DNA of 45,226 nt from an uncultured Flavobacteriales bacterium (GTDB lineage: Bacteria; Bacteroidota; Bacteroidia; Flavobacteriales_D; Crocinitomicaceae). How positions within the stretch are numbered: the stretch's first letter is position 1; every line of letters starts with the position of its first letter. The notes beneath the pieces were generated by a model. The model made no database searches. It saw only the letters and a list, made by a program, of their open reading frames with translations, and was not told the origin of the DNA. A program made the translations under genes and the position numbers. Positions 25,586-35,700 of this stretch are shown here, in pieces. The DNA lies in NCBI GenBank assembly GCA_937876195.1, contig CALEIK010000030.1, forward strand, positions 1-45,226, read 5' to 3'.

Positions 25586-26801
25586 AAGACGCATAGCATT
25601 GATTACCACATGGTTTCCTCCACAGCAAAGTGTTGCCACTAATCGAATGCTTTCGTTTGTAGAGTTTTTACGTGAAGATTTTGAAATTGAGATCTTTACA
25701 CTTGATACAAAGGAGGGTAGTACAACATGGAAAGAAAATGTGATTGTTCATTATTCTCTATCAAGTAAGCTATTTGAACTTTTAAAAAGTAAACCAACAT
25801 CTGGAAAATTCATTCACTTTGTCAAAACAGCAATTTCAGTATTGCTGTCAAAAATTATTAAGAAGCCCTTGAATGGCTGGAGAAGAAGAACCCTTAAAAA
25901 ATTAGTAGCGAGAAATAAAGTGGCCTCCTTTGATGCAATTATCAGTTCTTTTTCTCCGGAGGAAGCACATTTGGTCGTCGTAGATTTTCTGAAAAACACT
26001 GGTTCTAAAGCACCTTGGATTGCAGATATGCGTGATGAAATGTCCGCTAATCCGTATTTGTCAGCTGCCCAAAAAGGGGCATTGCAAGAGGTGGAGTCTT
26101 TGGTGGATAAGTACGCTTCGGCAATCACTGCAGTGTCATCGCCAATCATAGAGGATTTTAAGAAGATTTGTCCTCGTGTAAAGCAATTTACAGAGATCCG
26201 CAATGGGTTCAACCATTCGTTCCAAAGAGATCTAAGCGAAACGGTACAAAAGGATTTATTTAAGATCGGTTATTTTGGGAGTTTTTATGGTACTAGAAAG
26301 CCTGATTACCTCTTTAAAGCACTCATTCAAGTAAAAAGGGAAGAGCCGAACTTCAATTATAGCGTTGAAATTGTAGGTGCACATCCTAATTTCCATATCC
26401 CCAATGAAATTGCCGACTTTGTTGAGTTAAAGCCTGGATTGAAATATGAGGATGGAATAAAAGCAATGGCAAAAATGGATTTGAATGTCGTCATGCACCC
26501 TGCGTCCAAGCAAAAAGGAATCTTTACGGGAAAATTATTTGATTACATTTCAGTGCAAAAGCCAGTTCTAGCTTTGGTAGATACTACCGATGTCGCTGCT
26601 GAGTTGGTTTCATCATTTAATTGTGGTTATAATGCGGAATTTGATGATGTAGAGATGATTAAAAACATGGTGTTGGAAGCATTCAGTGATTGGCAATCAG
26701 ATAATATACGATTTGCTTCGAACGAAAACAAAGATAGTTTGCATCGGTCTTTTCAAGTCGCGAAAATGAAGGAATTGTTGAACAAATTAATTGTACAATG
26801 A
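25575..26801 (+). CDS. Glycosyltransferase, family 4-like
   Basis: This 408-residue protein has a typical GT4 start (RRIALITTWFPPQQSVATNR, with the glycine-poor acceptor loop), an ADMRDEM segment and the C-terminal KQKGIFTGKLFDYISVQKPVLALVD region. There is no ATG near the start. I accept TTG at 25575, inside the end of the previous gene, because it gives the full conserved first strand. Its stop overlaps the next ATG (ATGA), indicating translational coupling. Confidence 0.8.
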   Translation: MKDKRRIALITTWFPPQQSVATNRMLSFVEFLREDFEIEIFTLDTKEGSTTWKENVIVHYSLSSKLFELLKSKPTSGKFIHFVKTAISVLLSKIIKKPLNGWRRRTLKKLVARNKVASFDAIISSFSPEEAHLVVVDFLKNTGSKAPWIADMRDEMSANPYLSAAQKGALQEVESLVDKYASAITAVSSPIIEDFKKICPRVKQFTEIRNGFNHSFQRDLSETVQKDLFKIGYFGSFYGTRKPDYLFKALIQVKREEPNFNYSVEIVGAHPNFHIPNEIADFVELKPGLKYEDGIKAMAKMDLNVVMHPASKQKGIFTGKLFDYISVQKPVLALVDTTDVAAELVSSFNCGYNAEFDDVEMIKNMVLEAFSDWQSDNIRFASNENKDSLHRSFQVAKMKELLNKLIVQ

Positions 26802-27823
26802 GGATAGTAGAGGTTGGTTCTAATTCGGTGCATTTTGTGACATTCTTGGATGCACTTAAATCGCAGTCGCTGGAATTGGTCATTGTTTCGGAAGAAACCA
26901 TTGAAGGTCAATCCGAGTTGAAAAATCACCTCATTAGCTTTCGAAATTTAAACCCTTTTCGCGTGATCAAAAATTATGGGGCACTTAAGCGTACGCTGAA
27001 AAAGATTGATCCCGACGTGATTCATATACATCAAGTAAATCGCCTCGCTTATTTTACGACACGTGCGGCGAACAAGTTGAAAATACCTGTGCTTACGACT
27101 GCTTGGGGAAGTGATGTATTAGTCGTTCCGAAAAGAAATAAATTCAGTCATTTTATTGTCAAAAAGACGTTGGAACGGTCCAAAGCAGTAACAGCAGATT
27201 CTCATGAGATGATTGATGCCATGAAATTACTTGTACCTCAAGGGAACTATACATGGGTTCAATACGGCATCACTCCAGTGGAGCCACAAACAAAAGAGAA
27301 ATTGGTGTATTCAAATCGCCTACATCGCCCGTTGTACAGAATTGATAAGATCATTGATTATTTCGCAGATTTCAATGTAGAAAACCCAGACTGGAGATTG
27401 GTTATTGGAGCAACAGGGGAGGATACTGATGCGTTGAAACAGAAAGTCATGGAAATGAATCTGCAGTCAAAAGTAGATTTTGTTGGATGGTTGGATGGAA
27501 CAACGAACAAGGACTATTATGCCCGGTCCATGATTTATATTTCTATTCCACATTCGGACGGGACATCTGTCAGTCTTCTCGAAGCAATGTCGGCAGGATG
27601 TATCCCGGTTGTTTCGGATCTAAAGGTAAGTCATGAGTGGATTTCTTCGAACGAAAATGGTATCATCGAATCACCTGGAGTGAATCCATTGAAGAGTGCG
27701 TTGCAGCTCGATCAAAAAAAATGCGAGGAATTAAATCAGGAAATTGTATTTTCAAAGGCAACAAGAACAAGAAGTGTAGAGGTATTCAATCAATTATACA
27801 ATCAGCTAGCGAATGATAAATAA
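26798..27823 (+). CDS. Glycosyltransferase, family 4
   Basis: This 341-residue GT-B enzyme has DVIHIHQVNRLAYFTTRAA in the acceptor domain, the TTAWGSDVLV segment, and the retaining GT4 box HSDGTSVSLLEAMSAGCIPVVSD in the donor domain. It probably transfers a hexose or HexNAc to the growing repeat unit. It overlaps both neighbours by a few bases, so it is part of a tightly coupled run. Confidence 0.88.
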   Translation: MRIVEVGSNSVHFVTFLDALKSQSLELVIVSEETIEGQSELKNHLISFRNLNPFRVIKNYGALKRTLKKIDPDVIHIHQVNRLAYFTTRAANKLKIPVLTTAWGSDVLVVPKRNKFSHFIVKKTLERSKAVTADSHEMIDAMKLLVPQGNYTWVQYGITPVEPQTKEKLVYSNRLHRPLYRIDKIIDYFADFNVENPDWRLVIGATGEDTDALKQKVMEMNLQSKVDFVGWLDGTTNKDYYARSMIYISIPHSDGTSVSLLEAMSAGCIPVVSDLKVSHEWISSNENGIIESPGVNPLKSALQLDQKKCEELNQEIVFSKATRTRSVEVFNQLYNQLANDK

Positions 27824-29066
27824 TTGGAAATTCAATCAGTTTTATGATGTCGTACTCGGCATCTTTTCAGTGATCATGATCCTGTTGCCGAAAGCGATTT
27901 TAATCCCCTTTTTGTTACTGGCAATAGTAGTTATTGTTGGTGTAGTTCAAAAGAAAGTGCACTTTCAATGGTCGCTTCTTCCTATGTTGTTTATTTCCTT
28001 CTATGTGCTTTATGCGGTATATGCTATTTGGACAAATAATCCCCATCAGGCAGGTGTTTACCTAGAGAACAAATTGTCTTTTGTACTACTTCCTGTATTG
28101 CTAAGTTTTAGACCAGCGCAACAGGAATTTCAACGAACGGTTTCTCTATATTTACTGTCGTTGGTTGTGCTATTGATTCTAGGTTTTTGGTCAGGCTTGA
28201 ACTGTTATCTCGAGAAGGGGCAAGTTCAGTGTTTTTTAGCAAGTGTGTTTTCGTACGTTCATCATCCAACGTACTCAAGTGTCTATTACACGGTTGGAAT
28301 TGCCCTGCTTTGGTATGGATTTAAGAACAAATACACCTATTATTCAGCTTGGATTGTCGTTGTGTTGATGGCATTGTTTTCAGTCGGCATTTTCTTTAAC
28401 CTTAGTTTGGCGGGATTGTTATTCTATCTTCTATTTGTAGCAGTAGTTCTTGTTTTTTGGATCCATAAAAAATGGGGAAAGATTGCAGCTGCGGCCGTGA
28501 TTATCATCTTACCTGTTACCGCATCAATTTCGGTTAACGCTATTCCCTATGTGGAAGGAGAGTGGACCAGTGCAAAATGGTATGCACAAGATTATTTCAA
28601 GAACACTGAGGGGTACGTTGAAAATCGCGTATACCCAGTTTCAGGATCGGAGGCGAGATTGGTAATGTGGACAGTAGCCTACATGGAATTTTGCGAACAC
28701 CCATTTGGAGTAGGTACTGGAAACATAGACGATTATTTGTCCGATCGATTGATCAGTTTAGGTCAACCCGAATTGGCGAAGCAGATGTACAATCCACACA
28801 ATCAATACCTGCAAACTGGACTTGAAATTGGCATAATCGGACTAGGAGTACTTTTGGCAATTATCATCGTTGGAATCGTACAAGGAATTAAAACAAGAAA
28901 CTGGTTGCTAGTTTTTATCGCGCTGAGTTTAGGATTTAACTGTCTGTTTGAATCGATGTTGCAACGTCAGAGTGGAATTGTTTTTTATACATTTTGGATG
29001 GTTCTTGTGGCCATTTACTTTTCCAAACAAGAAGCCACTTCTGCTAAAACTAAAATACTCGAATGA
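27813..29066 (+). CDS. O-antigen ligase family protein (Wzy_C), second copy
   Basis: This 417-residue protein has about 10-12 membrane spans, an extracytoplasmic loop, and the Wzy_C hallmark GTGNIDDYL...YNPHNQYLQTGLEIG. It resembles the gene at 23169 in layout, not in sequence detail. One of the pair may polymerise and the other ligate the glycan. The conserved PHNQYL with the nearby GxGN is the usual O-antigen ligase pattern. Confidence 0.85.
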   Translation: MINNWKFNQFYDVVLGIFSVIMILLPKAILIPFLLLAIVVIVGVVQKKVHFQWSLLPMLFISFYVLYAVYAIWTNNPHQAGVYLENKLSFVLLPVLLSFRPAQQEFQRTVSLYLLSLVVLLILGFWSGLNCYLEKGQVQCFLASVFSYVHHPTYSSVYYTVGIALLWYGFKNKYTYYSAWIVVVLMALFSVGIFFNLSLAGLLFYLLFVAVVLVFWIHKKWGKIAAAAVIIILPVTASISVNAIPYVEGEWTSAKWYAQDYFKNTEGYVENRVYPVSGSEARLVMWTVAYMEFCEHPFGVGTGNIDDYLSDRLISLGQPELAKQMYNPHNQYLQTGLEIGIIGLGVLLAIIIVGIVQGIKTRNWLLVFIALSLGFNCLFESMLQRQSGIVFYTFWMVLVAIYFSKQEATSAKTKILE

Positions 29067-30283
29067 AGCTCTTAATTCTAACTCAATATTACCCTCCAGA
29101 AATTGGTGCACCACAAAATAGGCTGCACGAGTTGGCAGTTCGATTAAAGAGTAAAGGATTAGATGTGGAGGTACTCACAGCGATGCCAAATTATCCTGAA
29201 ATGGTCATTCATGAAGCCTATAGATCAAACGCAATTCGTGAAGAGGAAATTGATGGAATTAAAGCATTTCGCGCAAAAATATATACGACTAAATCAAAGA
29301 GCATTATTCCAAGGCTTTTGAACTATTTTAGTTTTGTTTTCTCATCGTATTGGAGAGGTCGGAAATTAGGCGATTACGACTATCTAATGGTTGAGTCACC
29401 ACCGCTTTTCTTAGGGTATTCTGCCATTCGACTATCGAAAAAATTGAAGGCTAAACTCATTTTTAATGTGTCAGATTTATGGCCTGAAAGTGCTGAAAAA
29501 ATGGACATTGTCAACAACAAAACGTTATTGAAGTTTGCGTATAAATTGGAAGCAAAATGTTATCGAAATGCTTCTTTGGTTACAGGGCAAACCATGGGAA
29601 TTGTGAACAACATAAAAGAACGATTTCCGAAAGTTAAAACTCACTGGTTACCGAATGGGGTAGATTTAAATTTTTATGATCCAGAAAAAACAGTCGTGGG
29701 CAATTTCAGAGAGCGAAATAATCTATCTACGAATGATGTTGTGTTTTTCTATGGAGGAATATTGGGGCATGCGCAAGGATTGCATTTTTTGCTCGAGTCT
29801 GCAGCTAGAATAAAGGAGCAGACAACAATTAAAATTGTAATTCAAGGTACAGGTCCGGAACGAGAAAGTTTATTGGAGCTAAAGAAAAAACTGGGAATTG
29901 AGAATGTCCTGTTTTTACCCCCGGTAAGAAAAGATGAAATGCCATCAATACTTAAAGAGGTGGATGTCGCTATAGTTCCATTGCGAAAACTCGACATTTT
30001 TCAAGGTGCGATACCCTCTAAAATATTCGAAGCACTGTCCATGGAAAAAGCATTGTTATTGGGAGTTGATGGTGAGGCCAAAACTCATTTTATTGACAAT
30101 GCGCAGGCTGGATTATATTTTGAGCCTGAGAACGTCGATGACTTGGCTGAGAAATTATTGGAAATGTCTAAAAATAAGGCAATCCTACATGAAATGGGTG
30201 TTCGAGCGAGAGGCTATGTAAAAAAGCACTTCAACAGGGATAATATTGCTGATGATTTCATGCAGGTACTAAATAAGCACTAA
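29063..30283 (+). CDS. Glycosyltransferase, family 4 (WbuB/WcaI-like)
   Basis: This 406-residue GT-B enzyme starts LLILTQYYPPEIGAPQNRLHELA and contains FNVSDLWPESAEKM, HWLPNGVD and FYGGILGHAQGLHFLLESAA, all typical of the WbuB-like group that adds fucosamine or related sugars near the lipid end of the repeat unit. The ATG overlaps the previous stop by four bases. The donor sugar is inferred from family similarity only. Confidence 0.88.
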   Translation: MKLLILTQYYPPEIGAPQNRLHELAVRLKSKGLDVEVLTAMPNYPEMVIHEAYRSNAIREEEIDGIKAFRAKIYTTKSKSIIPRLLNYFSFVFSSYWRGRKLGDYDYLMVESPPLFLGYSAIRLSKKLKAKLIFNVSDLWPESAEKMDIVNNKTLLKFAYKLEAKCYRNASLVTGQTMGIVNNIKERFPKVKTHWLPNGVDLNFYDPEKTVVGNFRERNNLSTNDVVFFYGGILGHAQGLHFLLESAARIKEQTTIKIVIQGTGPERESLLELKKKLGIENVLFLPPVRKDEMPSILKEVDVAIVPLRKLDIFQGAIPSKIFEALSMEKALLLGVDGEAKTHFIDNAQAGLYFEPENVDDLAEKLLEMSKNKAILHEMGVRARGYVKKHFNRDNIADDFMQVLNKH

Positions 30284-30296
30284 TATTATTGCAACT

Positions 30297-30413
30297 ATGA
30301 TTCCATTTTCACCAACTCCCTTTGATCAAACATTAAGTGAAGAAATGATTTCAATTAGAGAGGGATATGCAGAGGATTGTACATATAATTTTTCATCATC
30401 ATTATTCCAATAA
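30297..30413 (+). pseudogene. 38-codon remnant resembling a DegT aminotransferase start
   Basis: This short frame encodes MIPFSPTPFDQTLSEEMIS and then 19 further residues before TAA. Its start parallels the intact aminotransferase at 31502 (MIPFSPPRIDQKVIDEV): MIPFSP, then DQ, then a Glu and a later Gly at equal spacing. After about 25 residues the likeness ends, with an unrelated serine-rich tail. It fills the 153-base gap between two glycosyltransferases. It may be the stump of a deleted sugar aminotransferase or acyltransferase gene, or an expressed micropeptide. Confidence 0.5.
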
Positions 30414-30436
30414 AGACCTAAGAGAACTATAAATTA

Positions 30437-31468
30437 ATGACAATACCTTTAAACATATCCGTTGTTATTCCCTGTCGAAATGAGGTCAACTACATCGAGG
30501 AGTGTATTCGCGCAATTTATAATTCTGATATCGACGAAAACATTGTGTTGAATGTATTTGTAGTGGATGGAATGAGCGATGATGGGACAAGAGATGTGGT
30601 ACAACGAATGAAGAAGGAATTTCAATCATTACAACTTATTGACAACGAAAAGCAATTAACACCGTATGCTTTTAATTTGGGCATCCATGCGACTAGCTAC
30701 GATTATATCCAAATTGTTGGGGCTCGACATATCTTATCCTCCAATTATATATCAAACTGTTTAGCAAAACTGAAAGAGAATTCTTCCATATGGTGTGTTG
30801 GAGGCAAAATAGTGAATGAGTATGTCAATGAATCGGGTAAGGCAATTGCTTTAGCAATGGGCACGACGTTAGGAATGGGATTGGGAAATTTCAGAACATT
30901 AGAGAAATCGGGGTTAACAGACACCGTAACCAGTCCGATGTATCCAGCGCGTGTCTTTGAAAAAATTGGCTATTTCGATGAAGCCTTAATCAGGAATCAA
31001 GACGATGATTTCAACTTTAGAGTAGTAAAAGCTGGTGGAGAAATCTATTTTGATGCTGGAATTTCATTGAAATATTATGTACGTGGTAATTTTATGGGAT
31101 TATGGAGACAATTTTTTCAATACGGTTACTGGAAGGTATACGTGAATAAGAAACATAAGGCTGTTACCACTATTCGTCAGCTTGTGCCACCGCTGTTTGT
31201 GTTCTATCTATTTGTACTATTAATTTCTCCAGTAGTTTCAGTATACTTCTTGGGTTGGATGGCAATTCCTCTGTTCATTTATTGTATGAGTGTATTGTAT
31301 TTTTCATCTCAAATTAGATTGGCAAACGCAGGAGTTGGGTTCTTCAGTATTCTAAAGACCTTTCCGATTTTGCATGTCAGTTATGGACTTGGCTATTGGA
31401 AGGGAATATTGGATTTTTTAGTCTTAAAGAAAAAACCATCGGATAAACAGAAACGTATGTCGCGATAA
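30437..31468 (+). CDS. Glycosyltransferase family 2 (ExoA-like)
   Basis: This 343-residue GT-A enzyme has an N-terminal catalytic domain with SVVIPCRNEVNYIEECI, the VVDGMSDDGT donor-binding loop and the RNQDDDFNFRVVKAGG acceptor motif, followed by two or three C-terminal hydrophobic segments. The pattern is that of ExoA-like enzymes that extend lipid-linked exopolysaccharide units at the inner face of the membrane. It follows the aminotransferase-like remnant by 23 bases. Confidence 0.88.
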   Translation: MTIPLNISVVIPCRNEVNYIEECIRAIYNSDIDENIVLNVFVVDGMSDDGTRDVVQRMKKEFQSLQLIDNEKQLTPYAFNLGIHATSYDYIQIVGARHILSSNYISNCLAKLKENSSIWCVGGKIVNEYVNESGKAIALAMGTTLGMGLGNFRTLEKSGLTDTVTSPMYPARVFEKIGYFDEALIRNQDDDFNFRVVKAGGEIYFDAGISLKYYVRGNFMGLWRQFFQYGYWKVYVNKKHKAVTTIRQLVPPLFVFYLFVLLISPVVSVYFLGWMAIPLFIYCMSVLYFSSQIRLANAGVGFFSILKTFPILHVSYGLGYWKGILDFLVLKKKPSDKQKRMSR

Positions 31469-31472
31469 TCAC

Positions 31473-31480
31473 TAATTTTG
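31473..31480 (+). promoter_or_regulatory. -7 box upstream of the DegT aminotransferase
   Basis: TAATTTTG matches TAnnTTTG and ends 21 bases before the ATG at 31502. No TTG stands at the right distance upstream. It may be an internal promoter for the last gene of the cluster. Confidence 0.4.
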
Positions 31481-31501
31481 ATAAACACCCAATAAGAAAT
31501 T

Positions 31502-32707
31502 ATGATCCCATTCTCACCACCCCGCATCGACCAAAAAGTAATTGACGAAGTGACAGCCGCTTTACAGAGTGGGTGGATTACAACAGGGCCTAGAACGAAG
31601 TTGTTTGAGAAAAAAATTACAGAATATTGTGGTTGTAAAACGACAGTTGCCGTAAACTCGTGGACAATGGGAATGCAGGTTTTATTGCATTGGTGGGGAA
31701 TAGGAGAGGGCGATGAGGTGATTTTGCCCGCTTACACGTATTGCGCAAGCGCCAATGTTATTATTCATGCTGGAGCGACACCTGTAATGGTGGATTTGAA
31801 CGGAGACGATTTCAACCTCAATGCTGAGAAAGTGCGAGCGGCTATAACACCAAAAACGAAAGCCATTATTGCTGTGGATATTGCGGGATTTCCATGTGAT
31901 TACGATAGAATTTATCAGGTAATTGAAGATACGAAATCACAGTTTCAAGGAAAAAACGAACTTCAAAATCAGCTTGGACGGATTTTGTTGATTTCGGATG
32001 CCGCGCATAGTTTCGGAGCGACAATGAACGGTAAAGTTTCAGGCTCGCTAGCCGATATTTCTTGTTTTTCATTTCACGCGGTAAAAAACTTGACAACGGC
32101 TGAGGGTGGAACAATTTGCTTCAACCTTCCTGAAAGTTACGATCACGAGGAAATTTATCGTGTGTTTAATACTCTTATTCTGCACGGACAGTCGAAAGAT
32201 GCGCTAGCGAAAACACAAAAAGGAAATTGGCGCTACGATGTAGAGGAACCAGGTTTTAAATGCAACATGACAGATATTCAAGCTGCAATTGGATTGGTTG
32301 AACTGGATCGCTACCAAGAGAATTTGAATCGCCGAAAGGAAATATTTACACAGTATACAAATGCTTTAAGTCAATTTGAGTGGGCAATTATCCCTAAGTA
32401 CATCGATGATTCAAAAGAATCGTGTTATCATCTCTATTTGTTGCGTATAAAAGGAGCGACGGAACCCCAACGTGATGAAATTATGAAACATATTTTTGAT
32501 CAAGATGTTTCTGTCAATGTCCATTTTCAACCGCTTCCTATTCTGACAGCTTACAAGAAAAGAGGATACAAAATGGAAGACTATCCTGAAACGTGGAACA
32601 AGTATTCAAACGAAATTTCCTTGCCCGTCTATTTTAATTTGACAGATGAACAGGTTGAAACGGTAATTCATGCGGTGAAGAATGCAGTGGAAAAAGTCAT
32701 GAATTGA
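31502..32707 (+). CDS. DegT/DnrJ/EryC1 sugar aminotransferase
   Basis: This is a PLP-dependent aminotransferase of 401 residues that converts keto-sugar nucleotides to amino sugars. The start MIPFSPPRIDQ, the SGWITTGPRTKLFE segment, LISDAAHSFGA (aspartate for the cofactor ring nitrogen), and FHAVKNLTTAEGG with the cofactor lysine K195 are all intact. Amino-sugar products fit a WbuB-like transferase and the flippase upstream. No dehydratase to make its keto-sugar substrate is in the window, so that step must be encoded elsewhere. Confidence 0.92.
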   Translation: MIPFSPPRIDQKVIDEVTAALQSGWITTGPRTKLFEKKITEYCGCKTTVAVNSWTMGMQVLLHWWGIGEGDEVILPAYTYCASANVIIHAGATPVMVDLNGDDFNLNAEKVRAAITPKTKAIIAVDIAGFPCDYDRIYQVIEDTKSQFQGKNELQNQLGRILLISDAAHSFGATMNGKVSGSLADISCFSFHAVKNLTTAEGGTICFNLPESYDHEEIYRVFNTLILHGQSKDALAKTQKGNWRYDVEEPGFKCNMTDIQAAIGLVELDRYQENLNRRKEIFTQYTNALSQFEWAIIPKYIDDSKESCYHLYLLRIKGATEPQRDEIMKHIFDQDVSVNVHFQPLPILTAYKKRGYKMEDYPETWNKYSNEISLPVYFNLTDEQVETVIHAVKNAVEKVMN

Positions 32708-32724
32708 TCTCGCCAGACTTAAAT

Positions 32725-32756
32725 AAAAAAAGCACCTACCAAAGGCAGATGCTTTT
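32725..32756 (-). terminator. Bidirectional terminator between convergent genes
   Basis: AAAAGCA (32728-32734) pairs with TGCTTTT (32750-32756), with four further pairs and two mismatches above, around an AAA loop. On the minus strand the stem is followed by a T-rich run, so it should end the adhesin transcript. It may also stop the polysaccharide transcript from the other side. Confidence 0.7.
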
Positions 32757-32776
32757 CTATTAGGAGTGAATAGTTG

Positions 32777-35700
32777 TTATCTTATGATATTGAACTTATC
32801 ACTATGAACAGTGTTATTTCGAGCGTCAATCAGTCGGTAGAAGTACATACCTGGATCTAATCTCTCAACGTTTATTGTTGTTTGAATCTCGTCCAAACTA
32901 CGTTCTAGTAGAAGTTTTCCAGCTCCATCATAAATATGTAGTTCCTGAATTCTTACGTCGTTGATTTCAACCGTAACGATACTCGTTGCAGGATTTGGGT
33001 ACAATTTGACATAGTCAACTATTGAGATACTCTCCAGTCCAGCAGAGTTAATTACAATACAACTCGATGTGTCAACGCAACCATCCACGGATTCAATAAT
33101 CACAGCATATTCACCATTCGTTATTGCCATGAAAGTTTGATCGACTTCACCAAAAATCTCTGTGTCGGAAATGCAATCAATCCATTGATAGGTTGCATTC
33201 GATTCAACAGCGGTAAGTGTAAGATCCGTTTGATTAACAGCTCCATTTGGTAGTGGGTTCACTGTTACTGTAACATCATCCATTGCTTCGCAGGCGCCTA
33301 AAAAACCCGTAACAGTGTATGTTTCCGTTGCAATTGGAGTAAATGAAACTCCGTTTGTGACTCCGAAATTCCAAGAGTATGAGTCTGCTCCGCTTCCCGA
33401 AAGTGTCACCGCTTCACCTTCACAAATTGTTTGGTTGATTCCTGCTTCTACCGAAGGAATGGCATCAACCGTTACAACCACTTGATCTGTATTCTCACAT
33501 CCATTCGCATCCGTTCCTGTAACAGTATAAGTGTTTGTTGTAGCTGGAATAAACGGAACTCCATCTGCCACACCATTATCCCAACTGTAGGAATTTGCTC
33601 CGCTGCCATTCAGAGTTACTTCATCACCAATACAGATGGTTTGTGCCGTTCCTGCATCAACGTCTGGAAGTTGATTGACGATTACTTCAACAACAGCTGT
33701 ATTTTCACATCCATTGACATCAGTTCCTGTAACAGTATAGGTTTCTGTTGTACTTGGAGAGAATGAAATTCCATCTGAGACGCCATTGTCCCAATTATAG
33801 GATGTTCCTCCTGTACCATTCAGAGTAACTGACTCACCAGCACAAATTTCACTTTGCGAAGCTATTGCCGCAATGGCTGGAAGTGAATTTACTGTGATGG
33901 TCACATCGTCTGTTGCTTGACAAGCACCTGAGAACCCTGTTACCGTATATGTTTCTGTTGCACTTGGAGTAAACGAAACACCGTCTGTGACTCCTAAATC
34001 CCACGTGTATGAGTCTGCTCCGCTTCCAGACAGTGTAACTGATGTACCTTCACAAATCGTTTGATTGGGTCCTGCTTCTACCGAAGGAATAATATCAACG
34101 GTCACAATTACTTGATCGCTGTTTTCGCATCCATTGGCGTCTGTTCCAGTTACAGTGTATGTTTCTGTTATGCTTGGAGTAAATGGAATTCCATCATTGA
34201 CACCGTTGTCCCAGTCGTAAGAAATTGCTCCACTACCGTTGAGGGTGGCTTCATCACCAAAACAGATGGCTTGGGCTGTCCCTGCGTCAACCGCTGGAAG
34301 TGAATTGACAGTAATGGTTGCCGTATTATCTAACTCCACCGCTGAACAACCTGGGTAGTTTGCTTGTATGCTCAACGTGTTGTTTCCTATGTTCAGTGCA
34401 CTTGTATTTATCGTTAGTATCAAATCACTTCCATTTCCAACGAGACTGTCTGTGACAGCAACTGCTCCAATGAATGCTTGGTAATAAACATTGTTTTCAC
34501 TTAACATTATAGTTACTGTAGAATTCAATTCGCTTGCACAAATGGTACTTCCAGTAAGTGCAAGATCTGTCGCTGCAAAATTATTGTACACAGCCGTAAC
34601 AGGCACACGATCGCTTTCACATCCATTTCGAACAATTGAAACATAGCGTGTGGTGGTCGCACTGAGATTTAGAATGGTCAGTGTTGGACCTGATTGTCCA
34701 CCTATTGGAGAACCACCTACCGCGTTAACATACCAGTTGTAATAACCATCTACTGGTGCACCTGAAGCAGTGAGAACTGCATTTCCACTTCCACAAACCG
34801 TGTCGTTCGTGGTTACAGGATTTGTTGGAATGGCATAAATAATTGCCTCCGCTGTTTGCGGTGGAGAAACACAACCGTTTGTGTCAGTTACAACAAGTGT
34901 GTATGTTCCTGCATACGTTGTTGAATCTGCATTAGAAATGATTGTAGGATTCTGGTCAGTGGATGTAAATCCGTTTGGTCCCGTCCAAAGATAACTTGCA
35001 CCTGGGAATTCGAATGTTGTAAGGGCTAAATCTTCTTCTTCATCACAGAATGGATCATTTACAAAGGCAACGCTTTCATTATTGTAGAGTGTTTGAATTT
35101 CACTCACATTCAGTGCACGATTGTAGATTCTAATCTGATCCCAATCACCTCGATAGGTGATTTCACCACTGCCATTGGCTTGCCTTCCAAATTGTAGTTG
35201 TGATCCTGTTGAACCAATACCACCAGAGGGGGCGGCACCTGCAAATACTCCGTTGATGTAAATGCGTAGCTGTGTTCCTGTGTAGGTACAAACGATATGG
35301 TTCCATTGTAATAATGTGACATTCGCGCTACTAATTACGGAGTTACTTCCGTTCACGCGCCAACGAATTCTGTTTTGAGGATTTCCAGGATTGTAATTTT
35401 CAAGTCCCAAATAGAGTCCATTTGAACCGTTCCACTTGTTAATTAAAGGTGTATGTCCGATTATGAAGTCATCCCCAAACCAAGACTGAGTTTGCCTCAT
35501 CCAAAAGGAAATTGATACTTCTGTTGATAATTCTTGAATTTTTTGAGGGTTTCCAGCAGTGAAATAGTTGTTTCCCGGAACAATTCCACTCGTGGTATTC
35601 AAAGCAGAACTTGAATTACCAAGTCTATCATTCACAAAAGTATTCGTTCCGTTGACAGTGCCATCGTAATCATATCCACTGAAGTCTTCAAAGTTTCCAT

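Noticed and set aside
33250..34303. Regular repeats that could suggest a CRISPR array
   Set aside because: Units are about 200 bases, remain in frame throughout, and encode Ig-like domains. There are no short identical repeats with unique spacers, and no cas genes.
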